A stretch of 21,859 nt of DNA, taken from positions 1 to 21,859 of the forward strand of contig DHKI01000011.1 of NCBI GenBank assembly GCA_002404755.1, read 5' to 3'. Shown here piece after piece: positions 1 through 7,109 of this stretch; positions within the stretch are counted from its first letter, which is position 1; each line of letters starts with the position of its first letter. The DNA comes from Clostridiales bacterium UBA4698 (lineage in GTDB: Bacteria > Bacillota > Clostridia > TANB77 > UBA1234). The position numbers were made by a program, and so were the translations under genes. The notes beneath the pieces are model-generated. The model made no database searches. It saw nothing but the letters and a program-made list of their open reading frames with translations, and was not told the DNA's origin.

Positions 1-45
1 TATTTTAAATTTTATGCCAATCCTCCTCTTTTATTAAAATATCTT
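1..45 (-). other. Leader of a leftward gene that lies beyond the window edge
   Basis: Just downstream of the secreted-protein gene the minus strand carries a strong Shine-Dalgarno sequence (GAGGAGG, + strand 21-28). No ATG, GTG or usable TTG follows within the window; the one TTG is followed two codons later by a stop. The best-spaced codon, 6 nt from GGAGG, is ATA, which opens the frame ATA AAA TTT AAA ATA. Either an ATG lies further left outside the window or this is a non-canonical start. No terminator hairpin is visible between the two genes, so they may be co-transcribed. Confidence 0.4.
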
Positions 46-3000
46 TTAGTGTGTTCCTGTTTGTTCGTAATCGTCGTTTGCTCTTAATGATACATCATAT
101 ATTATTATCGGAGCTTCTGTTTCTTCATAGCCTTTAAATATTTTTCCGTTTGGTAATGTTATTTCAGATTTCAATGCTTGTTTTTCATCGTTTGTTTTTT
201 CTTCATACATTATCGATGGGCTTACTAGTTTGTTTGATGCGTCTGGTGAGAATTTCACTCCATCGGTTGTTCTTCCTATGCTGTAGTTTAGATATCTACT
301 TTCATCTCCTCGTCTTGATACAATTTCTTCAAATGATATTATTAAATAACCATCTTCTAATACTTTTGCTCCTCTAGTTATTTCCGCAACAGTTGCTCCT
401 TTTTCTGCTACTATTGTACTTGCTGGTATATATACCTCTCCATACCATCTTCTAGAATGCTCAACTGTTGGTTTCCATGTGTATACTCCGTTATATTTTG
501 TTGCTACTGAATTTTGTGCTGTTAGTTTTATATTCTTTAATCCTCCGATTGTTATTTTTTGATTATAATTTATATTAGGATTTACAACTAGCATTGCAGC
601 TCTTTCTATTTTGAAGTCTTTATTATTCACATCTCCATTTGTCTTGTTCATTACCATGCTTATTTCGATATCATTGTCCTCTAATTTTTTATATTCTGTT
701 TTTGAAGTTCTATAGTATAAATCCACTTCTTTCTGATTTCCGTCTTTATCTACATAGTATATCTTTGGAGTTATTACTATATCTTTTGATGCTGTACCTA
801 ATGTTTTCAAATCAAAGTATGCTCTATATCCTAATTTTATTCCATACTTATATGAATTTATTGCATTATCTCCTTTTTCACCTGTTGGCAATTTCGCTAG
901 CTTTTCAGCCATTCTTAGTTTCCATCCTGGGTCATCTGTTGTTCTTACTTCTAAATCGTATATCTTTCCAACTAAATGAACTCCTCCATATTGTTTTAAT
1001 ACATAGATATCATCTGGTTCATTTTTATTTGCTTCTGCCTCACCTTTTGGTCCACTATTTTTAGCTATTACTGTTGTTGTTATTTGATATTCTGTATCGT
1101 CATTTTTTTCTATTGTGTTATACCATTCACAAGTATGCGTTTTTGAATGATATTGTTTTCCACATACCCCGCAGTCTATTATTACATCTTTTACATATTT
1201 TGAAGTATCTAGACTTATTCTATGCGTTGTGCCATCTGGGAAATAGTAATATTCATATGGTCCACTTACATTTACTGTTACTGTGAATTCATCTCCTATT
1301 GTTACAATCTTGTATCCGCTAGTTACACCATTTATATTTTCTAATTGATTTATTGATGGTGATGTTATCTCCATTTCATTATATATCGGTGTATGTATTC
1401 TTATTGCATTTGGTTTGAATGGCCAACCTGTTTCCTCGCCTGTTATTCTTATCCATTCCACATCATGTAAACCTGTTGATGGATATGCATCGCCACCTAA
1501 TGATTTGTTTTCTACTTCTTTAGTTTTAGTTGTTTTTTCAGTTAATTTATTACATGCATTATTGGATACAACTCCATTGTATCTTATCTCTCCTTCTGAT
1601 GAGCCTAACACATCTGATGTAACATTCCAAAAATCGCTCCAGCTTGCACTTTTCGCAAATTCTTCTGCCGCCACTTCTGCATCTGAAGCATACTCATATG
1701 AGCCACTTACTACACAAGTTTTTTCGCTTATTCTTGTTACATCTGAGTATATTGTTGGAAAATAATTTATTCCTCTTGGTGAATTAAATTTAATTTCTCC
1801 AAAAGAATCATTAGATACTAATACATTCTTTAATTTTGCCCAATTTGTGTTTCTTCTTATTTTATAATAATTTGTCGACCAATTTTGACTATATACCGTT
1901 GCAGTCTCTACTCCACTTATAGTTACTGTATATGTATATTCTTCTATTATCGGTTTATTATTTTTATCTACTTGCAAAACTCCATCAATTTCTTTTTGTC
2001 TTTCTCCTGTCCTCTCTTCTTCTCTAGACCAGTAAGCATACACTGTATACTCAATTCCATCTGTGAACCTTACTGTATTTAATCCTAAATTCTTTACTAC
2101 GCCAACTAAGCTTGTACAACCATTTAAAGTTAAGTTTTCATTCGTCGGTATTGGATTTCCATTAGAATCATATCCTAAAAACACTTTAAACTTTTCATTA
2201 TCTATTTTTACTTGTGCTGTATAATTATTTCTTGTTGGTGCATCAGCTTCTGTTACAGTGTACTTTGTTGAATCTGGTGGTAATTCTGGTGTGTCTAGAG
2301 TTGGTGTTGGCTCGTCTAGAGTTGGTGTTGGTTCGTCTGGTGTTGGTGTTGGTTCATCTGGTGTTGGTGTTGGCTCATCAGGAGTTGGTGTTGGTTCATC
2401 TGGTGTTGGCGTTGGTTCATCTGGTGTTGGCGTTGGTGGTTGATATAATCTTTCTTGGTGCACTGCTTGTCCTTGACCATTTGCATATGCCAATATTTGT
2501 GTATATAACTCCGGTTGCTCTTCTTTTAATTTCATAAAAATTGATTTTGAATAGTTTTCTACATATCTTATTCCTTGTCCATTTTTTACTCCATTATTGG
2601 CTACATTTTTACAAGCTACTAATATTTCTACTACAGTACCTACAGTCACTTCTCCTGTTTTTGTATTTTTTATTCTTACTGTTGGTTCTGAAAGGATAGT
2701 TACAACCTCGCCTTGTTTTATTTTTTCTTTTGTCGCCGTATCCAATCCTATTGCATCAATCATTTTTTTCATTTGATCTGTATCTGTATTAAATCCATTT
2801 GATGGTGGTGCATCTTTTCCTGTACAAGATGACCAATCATATCCTTTGTATACCGTTCCTGATACTCCTTCTCCTTGATTATAGTACACACTCTTTGAAA
2901 TGCTATAATCTTCTCCAACATATACTGTAACTTTTGTTCCAGTTGCTCCTACGTGATTCCAGTTTTTATCATATTCTGTTACTACCCATTCTTGATTTCC

Positions 3001-3168
3001 ATTTGCCTTAGACCAAGCTGTTGAACCTATATTAGTTTCTCCTTCATAATCATTTGCAAGACTTATTCCTATATTTGTTACTACAATTAATATTCCTATG
3101 TATACGGCGATCATTTTCCTTCTAATGCTTCCTCTCGGCTTGTTTTGGTGCAAAGTACTTTTTGTCAT
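46..3168 (-). CDS. Large secreted protein with PTPTPDE repeats, function unknown
   Basis: I do not recognise the family. The start is placed at the ATG at 3168: the AAGGAGG at 3177-3183 is 8 nt from it, but only 2 nt from an alternative ATG at 3174. The product of 1040 residues begins with a basic stretch and a hydrophobic segment (about residues 18-38, MIAVYIGILIVV...) ending in SLA-ND, a good Sec signal peptide. An extracellular part follows, with a Pro/Thr/Asp/Glu linker (seven 7-residue units, DNA 2290-2436). Further on is a cysteine/histidine cluster (CGVCGKQYHSKTHTC, near residue 666) that looks like a zinc knuckle. The rest is rich in Thr, Lys, Tyr and Asn and looks like beta-structured surface-protein sequence. 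There is no LPXTG motif or C-terminal membrane helix, so it is probably released or held non-covalently. A surface or adhesin-like role is inference only. Confidence 0.75.
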   Translation of the reverse strand: MTKSTLHQNKPRGSIRRKMIAVYIGILIVVTNIGISLANDYEGETNIGSTAWSKANGNQEWVVTEYDKNWNHVGATGTKVTVYVGEDYSISKSVYYNQGEGVSGTVYKGYDWSSCTGKDAPPSNGFNTDTDQMKKMIDAIGLDTATKEKIKQGEVVTILSEPTVRIKNTKTGEVTVGTVVEILVACKNVANNGVKNGQGIRYVENYSKSIFMKLKEEQPELYTQILAYANGQGQAVHQERLYQPPTPTPDEPTPTPDEPTPTPDEPTPTPDEPTPTPDEPTPTLDEPTPTLDTPELPPDSTKYTVTEADAPTRNNYTAQVKIDNEKFKVFLGYDSNGNPIPTNENLTLNGCTSLVGVVKNLGLNTVRFTDGIEYTVYAYWSREEERTGERQKEIDGVLQVDKNNKPIIEEYTYTVTISGVETATVYSQNWSTNYYKIRRNTNWAKLKNVLVSNDSFGEIKFNSPRGINYFPTIYSDVTRISEKTCVVSGSYEYASDAEVAAEEFAKSASWSDFWNVTSDVLGSSEGEIRYNGVVSNNACNKLTEKTTKTKEVENKSLGGDAYPSTGLHDVEWIRITGEETGWPFKPNAIRIHTPIYNEMEITSPSINQLENINGVTSGYKIVTIGDEFTVTVNVSGPYEYYYFPDGTTHRISLDTSKYVKDVIIDCGVCGKQYHSKTHTCEWYNTIEKNDDTEYQITTTVIAKNSGPKGEAEANKNEPDDIYVLKQYGGVHLVGKIYDLEVRTTDDPGWKLRMAEKLAKLPTGEKGDNAINSYKYGIKLGYRAYFDLKTLGTASKDIVITPKIYYVDKDGNQKEVDLYYRTSKTEYKKLEDNDIEISMVMNKTNGDVNNKDFKIERAAMLVVNPNINYNQKITIGGLKNIKLTAQNSVATKYNGVYTWKPTVEHSRRWYGEVYIPASTIVAEKGATVAEITRGAKVLEDGYLIISFEEIVSRRGDESRYLNYSIGRTTDGVKFSPDASNKLVSPSIMYEEKTNDEKQALKSEITLPNGKIFKGYEETEAPIIIYDVSLRANDDYEQTGTH
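2290..2436 (-). repeat. Seven tandem 21-bp repeats encoding PTPTPDE-type units
   Basis: There are seven in-frame 21-bp units. Read 5' to 3' on the minus strand they give five PTPTPDE units, then PTPTLDE and PTPTLDT. The units are nearly identical in DNA, differing at a few third positions and at the CCA/CTA change (Pro to Leu) in the last two. Such repeats gain and lose copies by slippage in whole codons, so linker length may vary between strains. Proline/threonine-rich repeats of this type usually form extended, cell-wall-spanning or glycosylated spacers; that role is inferred here. Confidence 0.9.
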
Positions 3169-3181
3169 TTGCATCGCCTCC

Positions 3182-3218
3182 TTATGTTAAGTTTACCATA
3201 ACATAAAACTTTTGTCAT
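3182..3218 (-). promoter_or_regulatory. Possible promoter of the secreted-protein gene with an inverted repeat around its -10
   Basis: An 8-bp perfect inverted repeat (TTATGTTA at 3182-3189, TAACATAA at 3199-3206, 9-nt loop) lies directly upstream of the Shine-Dalgarno and overlaps its first two bases. On the minus strand the loop holds a possible -10, TAAACT (3190-3195), with a possible -35, ATGACA (3213-3218), 17 nt upstream. Both boxes are imperfect. The repeat could be a repressor operator or an RNA hairpin touching the ribosome site. Confidence 0.35.
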
Positions 3219-3232
3219 TAAATTTAACGTGC

Positions 3233-3261
3233 AAAACCTTGCCAATTTATGGCAAGGTTTT
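3233..3261 (-). terminator. Intrinsic terminator after the first BamE-like protein gene
   Basis: An 11-bp perfect stem (AAAACCTTGCC at 3233-3243 and GGCAAGGTTTT at 3251-3261) has a 7-nt loop and begins 7 nt past the stop codon at 3268. On the minus strand the stem ends in TTTT, a short U tract. The + strand side is also T-rich, so it may act in both directions. Confidence 0.6.
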
Positions 3262-3267
3262 CATTCT

Positions 3268-5016
3268 TTATTTTAGCACTTTATCATTTTCATCAAATTT
3301 TATTTTTTCACTTTTTCCGTTCCTATCATACCAAATATATTCCTTATATCCTAAATTACTTTTTAATACTTCAACATTTTTGTCTCCTAATATTTTTATT
3401 ACATTTTCCTTTGTATCACCGCTTTGTATTCGATTTACTAACTTGCTTAAATCCTCTATATCTCCAGAAATGCTTTTATAAATTTCTTGGTTATATTTAG
3501 AATCTTGTGCAATATCATTTATTACCTCATACAACTTTATTCCTTCAACTTTTACTGAAATTAATTTTGTTTTTTCACCTTGATACCATGATAAATATTC
3601 TTCTATCTCGTTTTCACCAGAAGCCGTTTTATTTGGGTTTCCAAGAATTCTTATAACTTCATCTTTCGTCATTATTGGATTTATTCGCTTATATGCTAAT
3701 TCTGCATTTGCTATTTCATCACCACTTGATGCTGGCTTCTTTATTTCAAATTTCCCTATATTATCTTTCGGTGTTACCTTTAAGTTGTTTTTTATTTCTT
3801 CTCGCAAAGCTTTTATTTCTTCGTCACTTGCAGTTGCAATTTCTATTGTGCTTAACTCGTCAATCTTTCTTACATTTCTTGTAGGAGTTTTGTACATTGT
3901 TATATTCATTTTTCCAAGCGTACTATTTGACTTTAAAGTTACATTTCCATTATAAAGTTCTTTTTCTAACGTTCCATCATACTGAATTTGAAGTGTTTCT
4001 TTGCCTTTCTTTATAGTAAGTGTAGAAGTTTGTTTTTGGTTTGTCGGCTCTGTTTCTAATATGAATGAATATTCCGAGTCTTTTTGCTTTAATTCTAATT
4101 CGGTTCTTACGTTTTCTTTTTGATATTCATATGCCTTTATTTCTAATTCAACACTTTCATCTATTTTTAAATTATTACTTATGTTTTCAATTTCTTTTCT
4201 TATATCTTCGCTTGTTATATTTCCTTCTGATTTCATGTTCGCATACTCACTTTTTAACTTATTGCATTCGTTAATTTTTTTCGATATGAAATCAAGTGTT
4301 TCTTCATCGTCTTTTAATTCTTTTAGTAACTTTTTTATGATTTCTTTCATTTTCTTATTATCTAAGTCCATATCGTATTTGGTTGTACTATAGCTATTTC
4401 CGCTTAACTCTATATTTTTATCTTTTTCAGTTTCAATATCATCTTTTATGCTACTTGCTAACAGCTTGGCATACTTTTTCTTAATTCTGCTTATCTGTTG
4501 TTTGCTATTTTCATCAGACGTTATATCAAATATCTTTTTTATATCTCTTTCCATATTTGCATTTTCTACCACAATATATTTCTTATATAACTTAGGTATT
4601 GAAACCGCTAGTTTGTTACCGTTTTGAATAATTTCACTATTCACACTATTGTTTAAGCTCATTTTCACATCATAGTTTTTATCTTCTGTAACTACAGTCC
4701 CCTCCACTTCAACATTTCCATTTAATAATTTATATTTGCCTACACCAAGAAAATTTTGTACTTTAGTTAACGTTGAATTTTGAAGTGAAAATTTATATTT
4801 CTTCTCTCCATCGCCACTGAAATTATCTAAATTCTTTTTCGCCATAGAACAAAGATATTGCTTTTCTGTTAATAAAGATATAAATTTTTCTCCATTGTTA
4901 TTAAAAACTCCTGCATTTGCCAAAATTATAGCTATTTGCGAAATCAATATTATTGCTACTATTACTATTGCCAAAATAATCTTTTCATTTTTTCTGCCTG
5001 TTTCAACTTTTCCCAT
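3268..5016 (-). CDS. Membrane-anchored protein with two BamE/SmpA-like motifs (paralogue 1)
   Basis: Hypothetical protein of 582 residues. The start is fixed by GGGAGG at 5022-5027, 5 nt from the ATG. A short basic N-terminus is followed by one transmembrane helix (about residues 12-34), then a long, lysine- and glutamate-rich extracellular part with a coiled-coil look (LKDDEETLDFISKK..., about 230-290). The C-terminus holds two copies of a BamE/SmpA-like pattern: RINPIMTKDEVIRILGNPN (about 445-463, then YLSWY) and a second with GDTKENVIKILGD (about 532-544, then YIWYDRNG). In that superfamily the G(M/D)(T/K)xxEVxxILG strand-helix element mediates protein contacts at the envelope. The gene at 5241-7046 has the same length, layout and internal motifs, so the two are duplicates. 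Function is unknown. Confidence 0.7.
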   Translation of the reverse strand: MGKVETGRKNEKIILAIVIVAIILISQIAIILANAGVFNNNGEKFISLLTEKQYLCSMAKKNLDNFSGDGEKKYKFSLQNSTLTKVQNFLGVGKYKLLNGNVEVEGTVVTEDKNYDVKMSLNNSVNSEIIQNGNKLAVSIPKLYKKYIVVENANMERDIKKIFDITSDENSKQQISRIKKKYAKLLASSIKDDIETEKDKNIELSGNSYSTTKYDMDLDNKKMKEIIKKLLKELKDDEETLDFISKKINECNKLKSEYANMKSEGNITSEDIRKEIENISNNLKIDESVELEIKAYEYQKENVRTELELKQKDSEYSFILETEPTNQKQTSTLTIKKGKETLQIQYDGTLEKELYNGNVTLKSNSTLGKMNITMYKTPTRNVRKIDELSTIEIATASDEEIKALREEIKNNLKVTPKDNIGKFEIKKPASSGDEIANAELAYKRINPIMTKDEVIRILGNPNKTASGENEIEEYLSWYQGEKTKLISVKVEGIKLYEVINDIAQDSKYNQEIYKSISGDIEDLSKLVNRIQSGDTKENVIKILGDKNVEVLKSNLGYKEYIWYDRNGKSEKIKFDENDKVLK

Positions 5017-5090
5017 AAAAACCTCCCAATGTGCTAATATACATATATTATGTCCTTTATAAAAATTTTTACTATTTTTTCATCTTTTTA

Positions 5091-5119
5091 TTGACAAATA
5101 TTTTTTATAAATATATAAT
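5091..5119 (+). promoter_or_regulatory. Consensus sigma-A promoter of the tRNA-Asn gene
   Basis: TTGACA at 5091-5096 and TATAAT at 5114-5119 are both perfect hexamers separated by exactly 17 nt, and the -10 ends 15 nt before the tRNA 5' end. This is the strongest promoter in the window and fits a stable-RNA gene. Confidence 0.9.
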
Positions 5120-5134
5120 TAAATTCGTTCACAT

Positions 5135-5210
5135 TCCTCTTTAGCTCAGTTGGTAGAGCGTCCGGCTGTTAACCGGCAGGTCGTAGGTTCGAGTCCTACA
5201 AGGGGAGCCA
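5135..5210 (+). tRNA. tRNA-Asn (anticodon GUU)
   Basis: Full cloverleaf of 73 nt plus an encoded CCA at 5208-5210. The 7-bp acceptor stem pairs 5135-5141 with 5200-5206, with one G-U pair. The D arm contains TAGCTCAGTTGGTAGAGC. The anticodon loop CTGTTAA carries GTT, reading AAC/AAU. The T arm has GGTTCGAGTCC and the discriminator base is G. It has its own promoter and terminator and lies opposite to both flanking protein genes. Confidence 0.95.
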
Positions 5211-5240
5211 AAAAAAAAGTAGCCCATTGGGCTACTTTTT
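5211..5240. terminator. Bidirectional terminator between tRNA-Asn and the second BamE-like gene
   Basis: The stem AGTAGCCC (5218-5225) / GGGCTACT (5229-5236) has a 3-nt loop, with an A8 run on the left and a T run on the right. It therefore ends in a U tract when read from either strand. It serves the tRNA on + and the convergent gene ending at 5241 on -. Confidence 0.93.
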
Positions 5241-7046
5241 TTATATATCTTTTTGTACTTTATCTACATATGATACTTCTTCATTTTCGTTAAATTCAAT
5301 AATCAAACTATTTTCATTTTTATCATACCATTTCATTGCAACGTTTTTATCTTCATCTTTGTACATTTCTAAATATTTGTTTCCTAATATCTCTTCTACT
5401 TCTGATTTTTTCATTTCTAATTTTATTTCGTCATATTTCTCGTTTAAATCTGCAAGCTCTGTTCCTAGCTCGACAGATATTTGTATGTTGTTATCCATAT
5501 CAGAGGCAATATCATTGTACACCGCATAAACTATGTCATTTTCACATGCAACTGAAACTAAATATACATTACTTGTGTTTTCCAAGTACCATCCAAGATA
5601 TCCATTAGATGTTGTTCCATATGTTATGTTTGGTTCGCCTAATATTTCTACTACTTCTTCCCTCTTCATACCCGGATTTATCTTTTGATATTTTTCCTTT
5701 GAAACATCTAGTACTTTTAAAACATTATTTTCATCCGCAAGTTTAAATTCTCCACTCTCATATACTTCCGATATTTCTTCTTCGCTTATTCCTAAATTTT
5801 CTCTTATTTCTTTCTTTATTTTTTCTATTTCTTCGTTTGTAGCTTTATCTAATGAAATTGCATTTATATCTGCTATCTTCCTTATTTTTCTTTGTTCATT
5901 TTCTTTTGAAACAATATTAAATTCAGCTACTGAAACTGTTGCCCCGTCTGTACCAATAGTTATTTCAGAAGTATAATTGTCATCCAATTTATTGCCTATA
6001 AATTCTATATTTAGAGCTAAGTCTGTTATGTTTAGTGTTAATAATGCATAGTCATTTTCCTTTTCACCAACTGTTTCAAATGAAAGACCATATACTCTTG
6101 TGTCCCCACTATAATGCAATTCTGTTTTTACATTTTTTCCATTAAATGCGTATGCACTAATTGTTATGATATCTCCGCTTGCCTCTATTGTTTGATAATT
6201 TTCTTTCATTTCTTCATACAAGTCTGATATCTCACCTTTTAATTCATCTGCTGTATATTCTCCATTTGTTAGTAATGCTATTCTTTCATTTTCATTCATG
6301 CTTTTTGTTATAAATTCAATAGTTTCATCATCGTCTTTTAGTTTTTCTAATAGAACTATAGCTAGTGCGTTCATTTCTTTTTTATCTAATGAAAATGTAT
6401 ATTTTTCTGCACTCAATTCCTTTTGGTTTATGTTTACAGATTGTTTTGTAACGTTTATATAATCATTTATATTTTGTGCTAATAATATTGCATATTTCTT
6501 TATGATTTTTTCAAATTCTTCTTTATAGTCTCCTTCTTTATCGCCAGAATAAATTTCTAATTTATCTGTAACATCATTTATATTTTTTATGTTACAAGAT
6601 AAAAAGCCTTCATACAAATTTGGCACACTAAGAGCTACTTCTTTATTTTCTTTAACTAGTTCTAATGTTTGTAATTTCAAATCTCCAAGACTAATCTCTC
6701 CAGAAGCATCAATATTTTTCCCATTTCTTATTACATCAGCAGTTACTACAAAATCGCCATCTATTAGTGAAAATGTTGAATCTATCATTGATAAAAGATT
6801 ATTTTTTATAGTTGCAGTGTATACCTTTTCGCCCTTATTATTAAAGCTTTTTGCTCTGCTTGATAGCATATCCACCGCATATTGATCTTTTGTCATTAGT
6901 TCAACGAATTTCACACCATTAGTTTTCCATATTTCTGATTTCCAAACAAACACACCTAATATTAAAATCCCAAGTATTACTATTGCTATTACTGGAATTT
7001 TCTTTTGCTTTCTTTCTACCATTTGCACTTCCTCATTATTTTCCAT
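5241..7046 (-). CDS. Membrane-anchored protein with two BamE/SmpA-like motifs (paralogue 2)
   Basis: Hypothetical protein of 601 residues. The ATG at 7046 is 8 nt from a GAGGAGG. It has a charged cytosolic N-terminus, one transmembrane helix (about 16-35, IPVIAIVILGILILGVFVW) and a long exported region. It shares with the 3268-5016 gene the segment after the helix (NGVKFVELMTKDQY... against NGEKFISLLTEKQY...), a central LKDDDETIEFITKSMNE block, and two C-terminal BamE-like motifs: KINPGMKREEVVEILGEPN with YLGWY (about 450-485), and KLEMKKSEVEEILGNKY with MKWYDKNEN (about 538-575). This copy keeps the canonical GM in its first motif. An envelope role is inferred; substrate and partners are unknown. 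Confidence 0.7.
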   Translation of the reverse strand: MENNEEVQMVERKQKKIPVIAIVILGILILGVFVWKSEIWKTNGVKFVELMTKDQYAVDMLSSRAKSFNNKGEKVYTATIKNNLLSMIDSTFSLIDGDFVVTADVIRNGKNIDASGEISLGDLKLQTLELVKENKEVALSVPNLYEGFLSCNIKNINDVTDKLEIYSGDKEGDYKEEFEKIIKKYAILLAQNINDYINVTKQSVNINQKELSAEKYTFSLDKKEMNALAIVLLEKLKDDDETIEFITKSMNENERIALLTNGEYTADELKGEISDLYEEMKENYQTIEASGDIITISAYAFNGKNVKTELHYSGDTRVYGLSFETVGEKENDYALLTLNITDLALNIEFIGNKLDDNYTSEITIGTDGATVSVAEFNIVSKENEQRKIRKIADINAISLDKATNEEIEKIKKEIRENLGISEEEISEVYESGEFKLADENNVLKVLDVSKEKYQKINPGMKREEVVEILGEPNITYGTTSNGYLGWYLENTSNVYLVSVACENDIVYAVYNDIASDMDNNIQISVELGTELADLNEKYDEIKLEMKKSEVEEILGNKYLEMYKDEDKNVAMKWYDKNENSLIIEFNENEEVSYVDKVQKDI

Positions 7047-7070
7047 ACATCAATCCTCCTCTTCAATGTC

Positions 7071-7079
7071 ATTATATCA
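7071..7079 (-). promoter_or_regulatory. Extended -10 promoter of the second BamE-like gene
   Basis: On the minus strand TGATATAAT (TGnTATAAT, a perfect extended -10) lies 24 nt before the ATG at 7046, leaving a short leader with the GAGGAGG. No good -35 is seen at 17 nt, which is acceptable for extended -10 promoters. Confidence 0.55.
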
Positions 7080-7109
7080 TATTAAATTTAATTTTCATTA
7101 TTTTTACAA

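Noticed and set aside
2290..2436. CRISPR array
   Set aside because: The 21-bp repeats are contiguous, without spacers, and coding.
2214..2537. + strand frames over the PTPTPDE repeat giving Val/Leu- or Gly/Val-rich repeats
   Set aside because: They are reverse-strand shadows of the repeat; the minus frame has a signal peptide, a ribosome site and a 1040-residue open frame.
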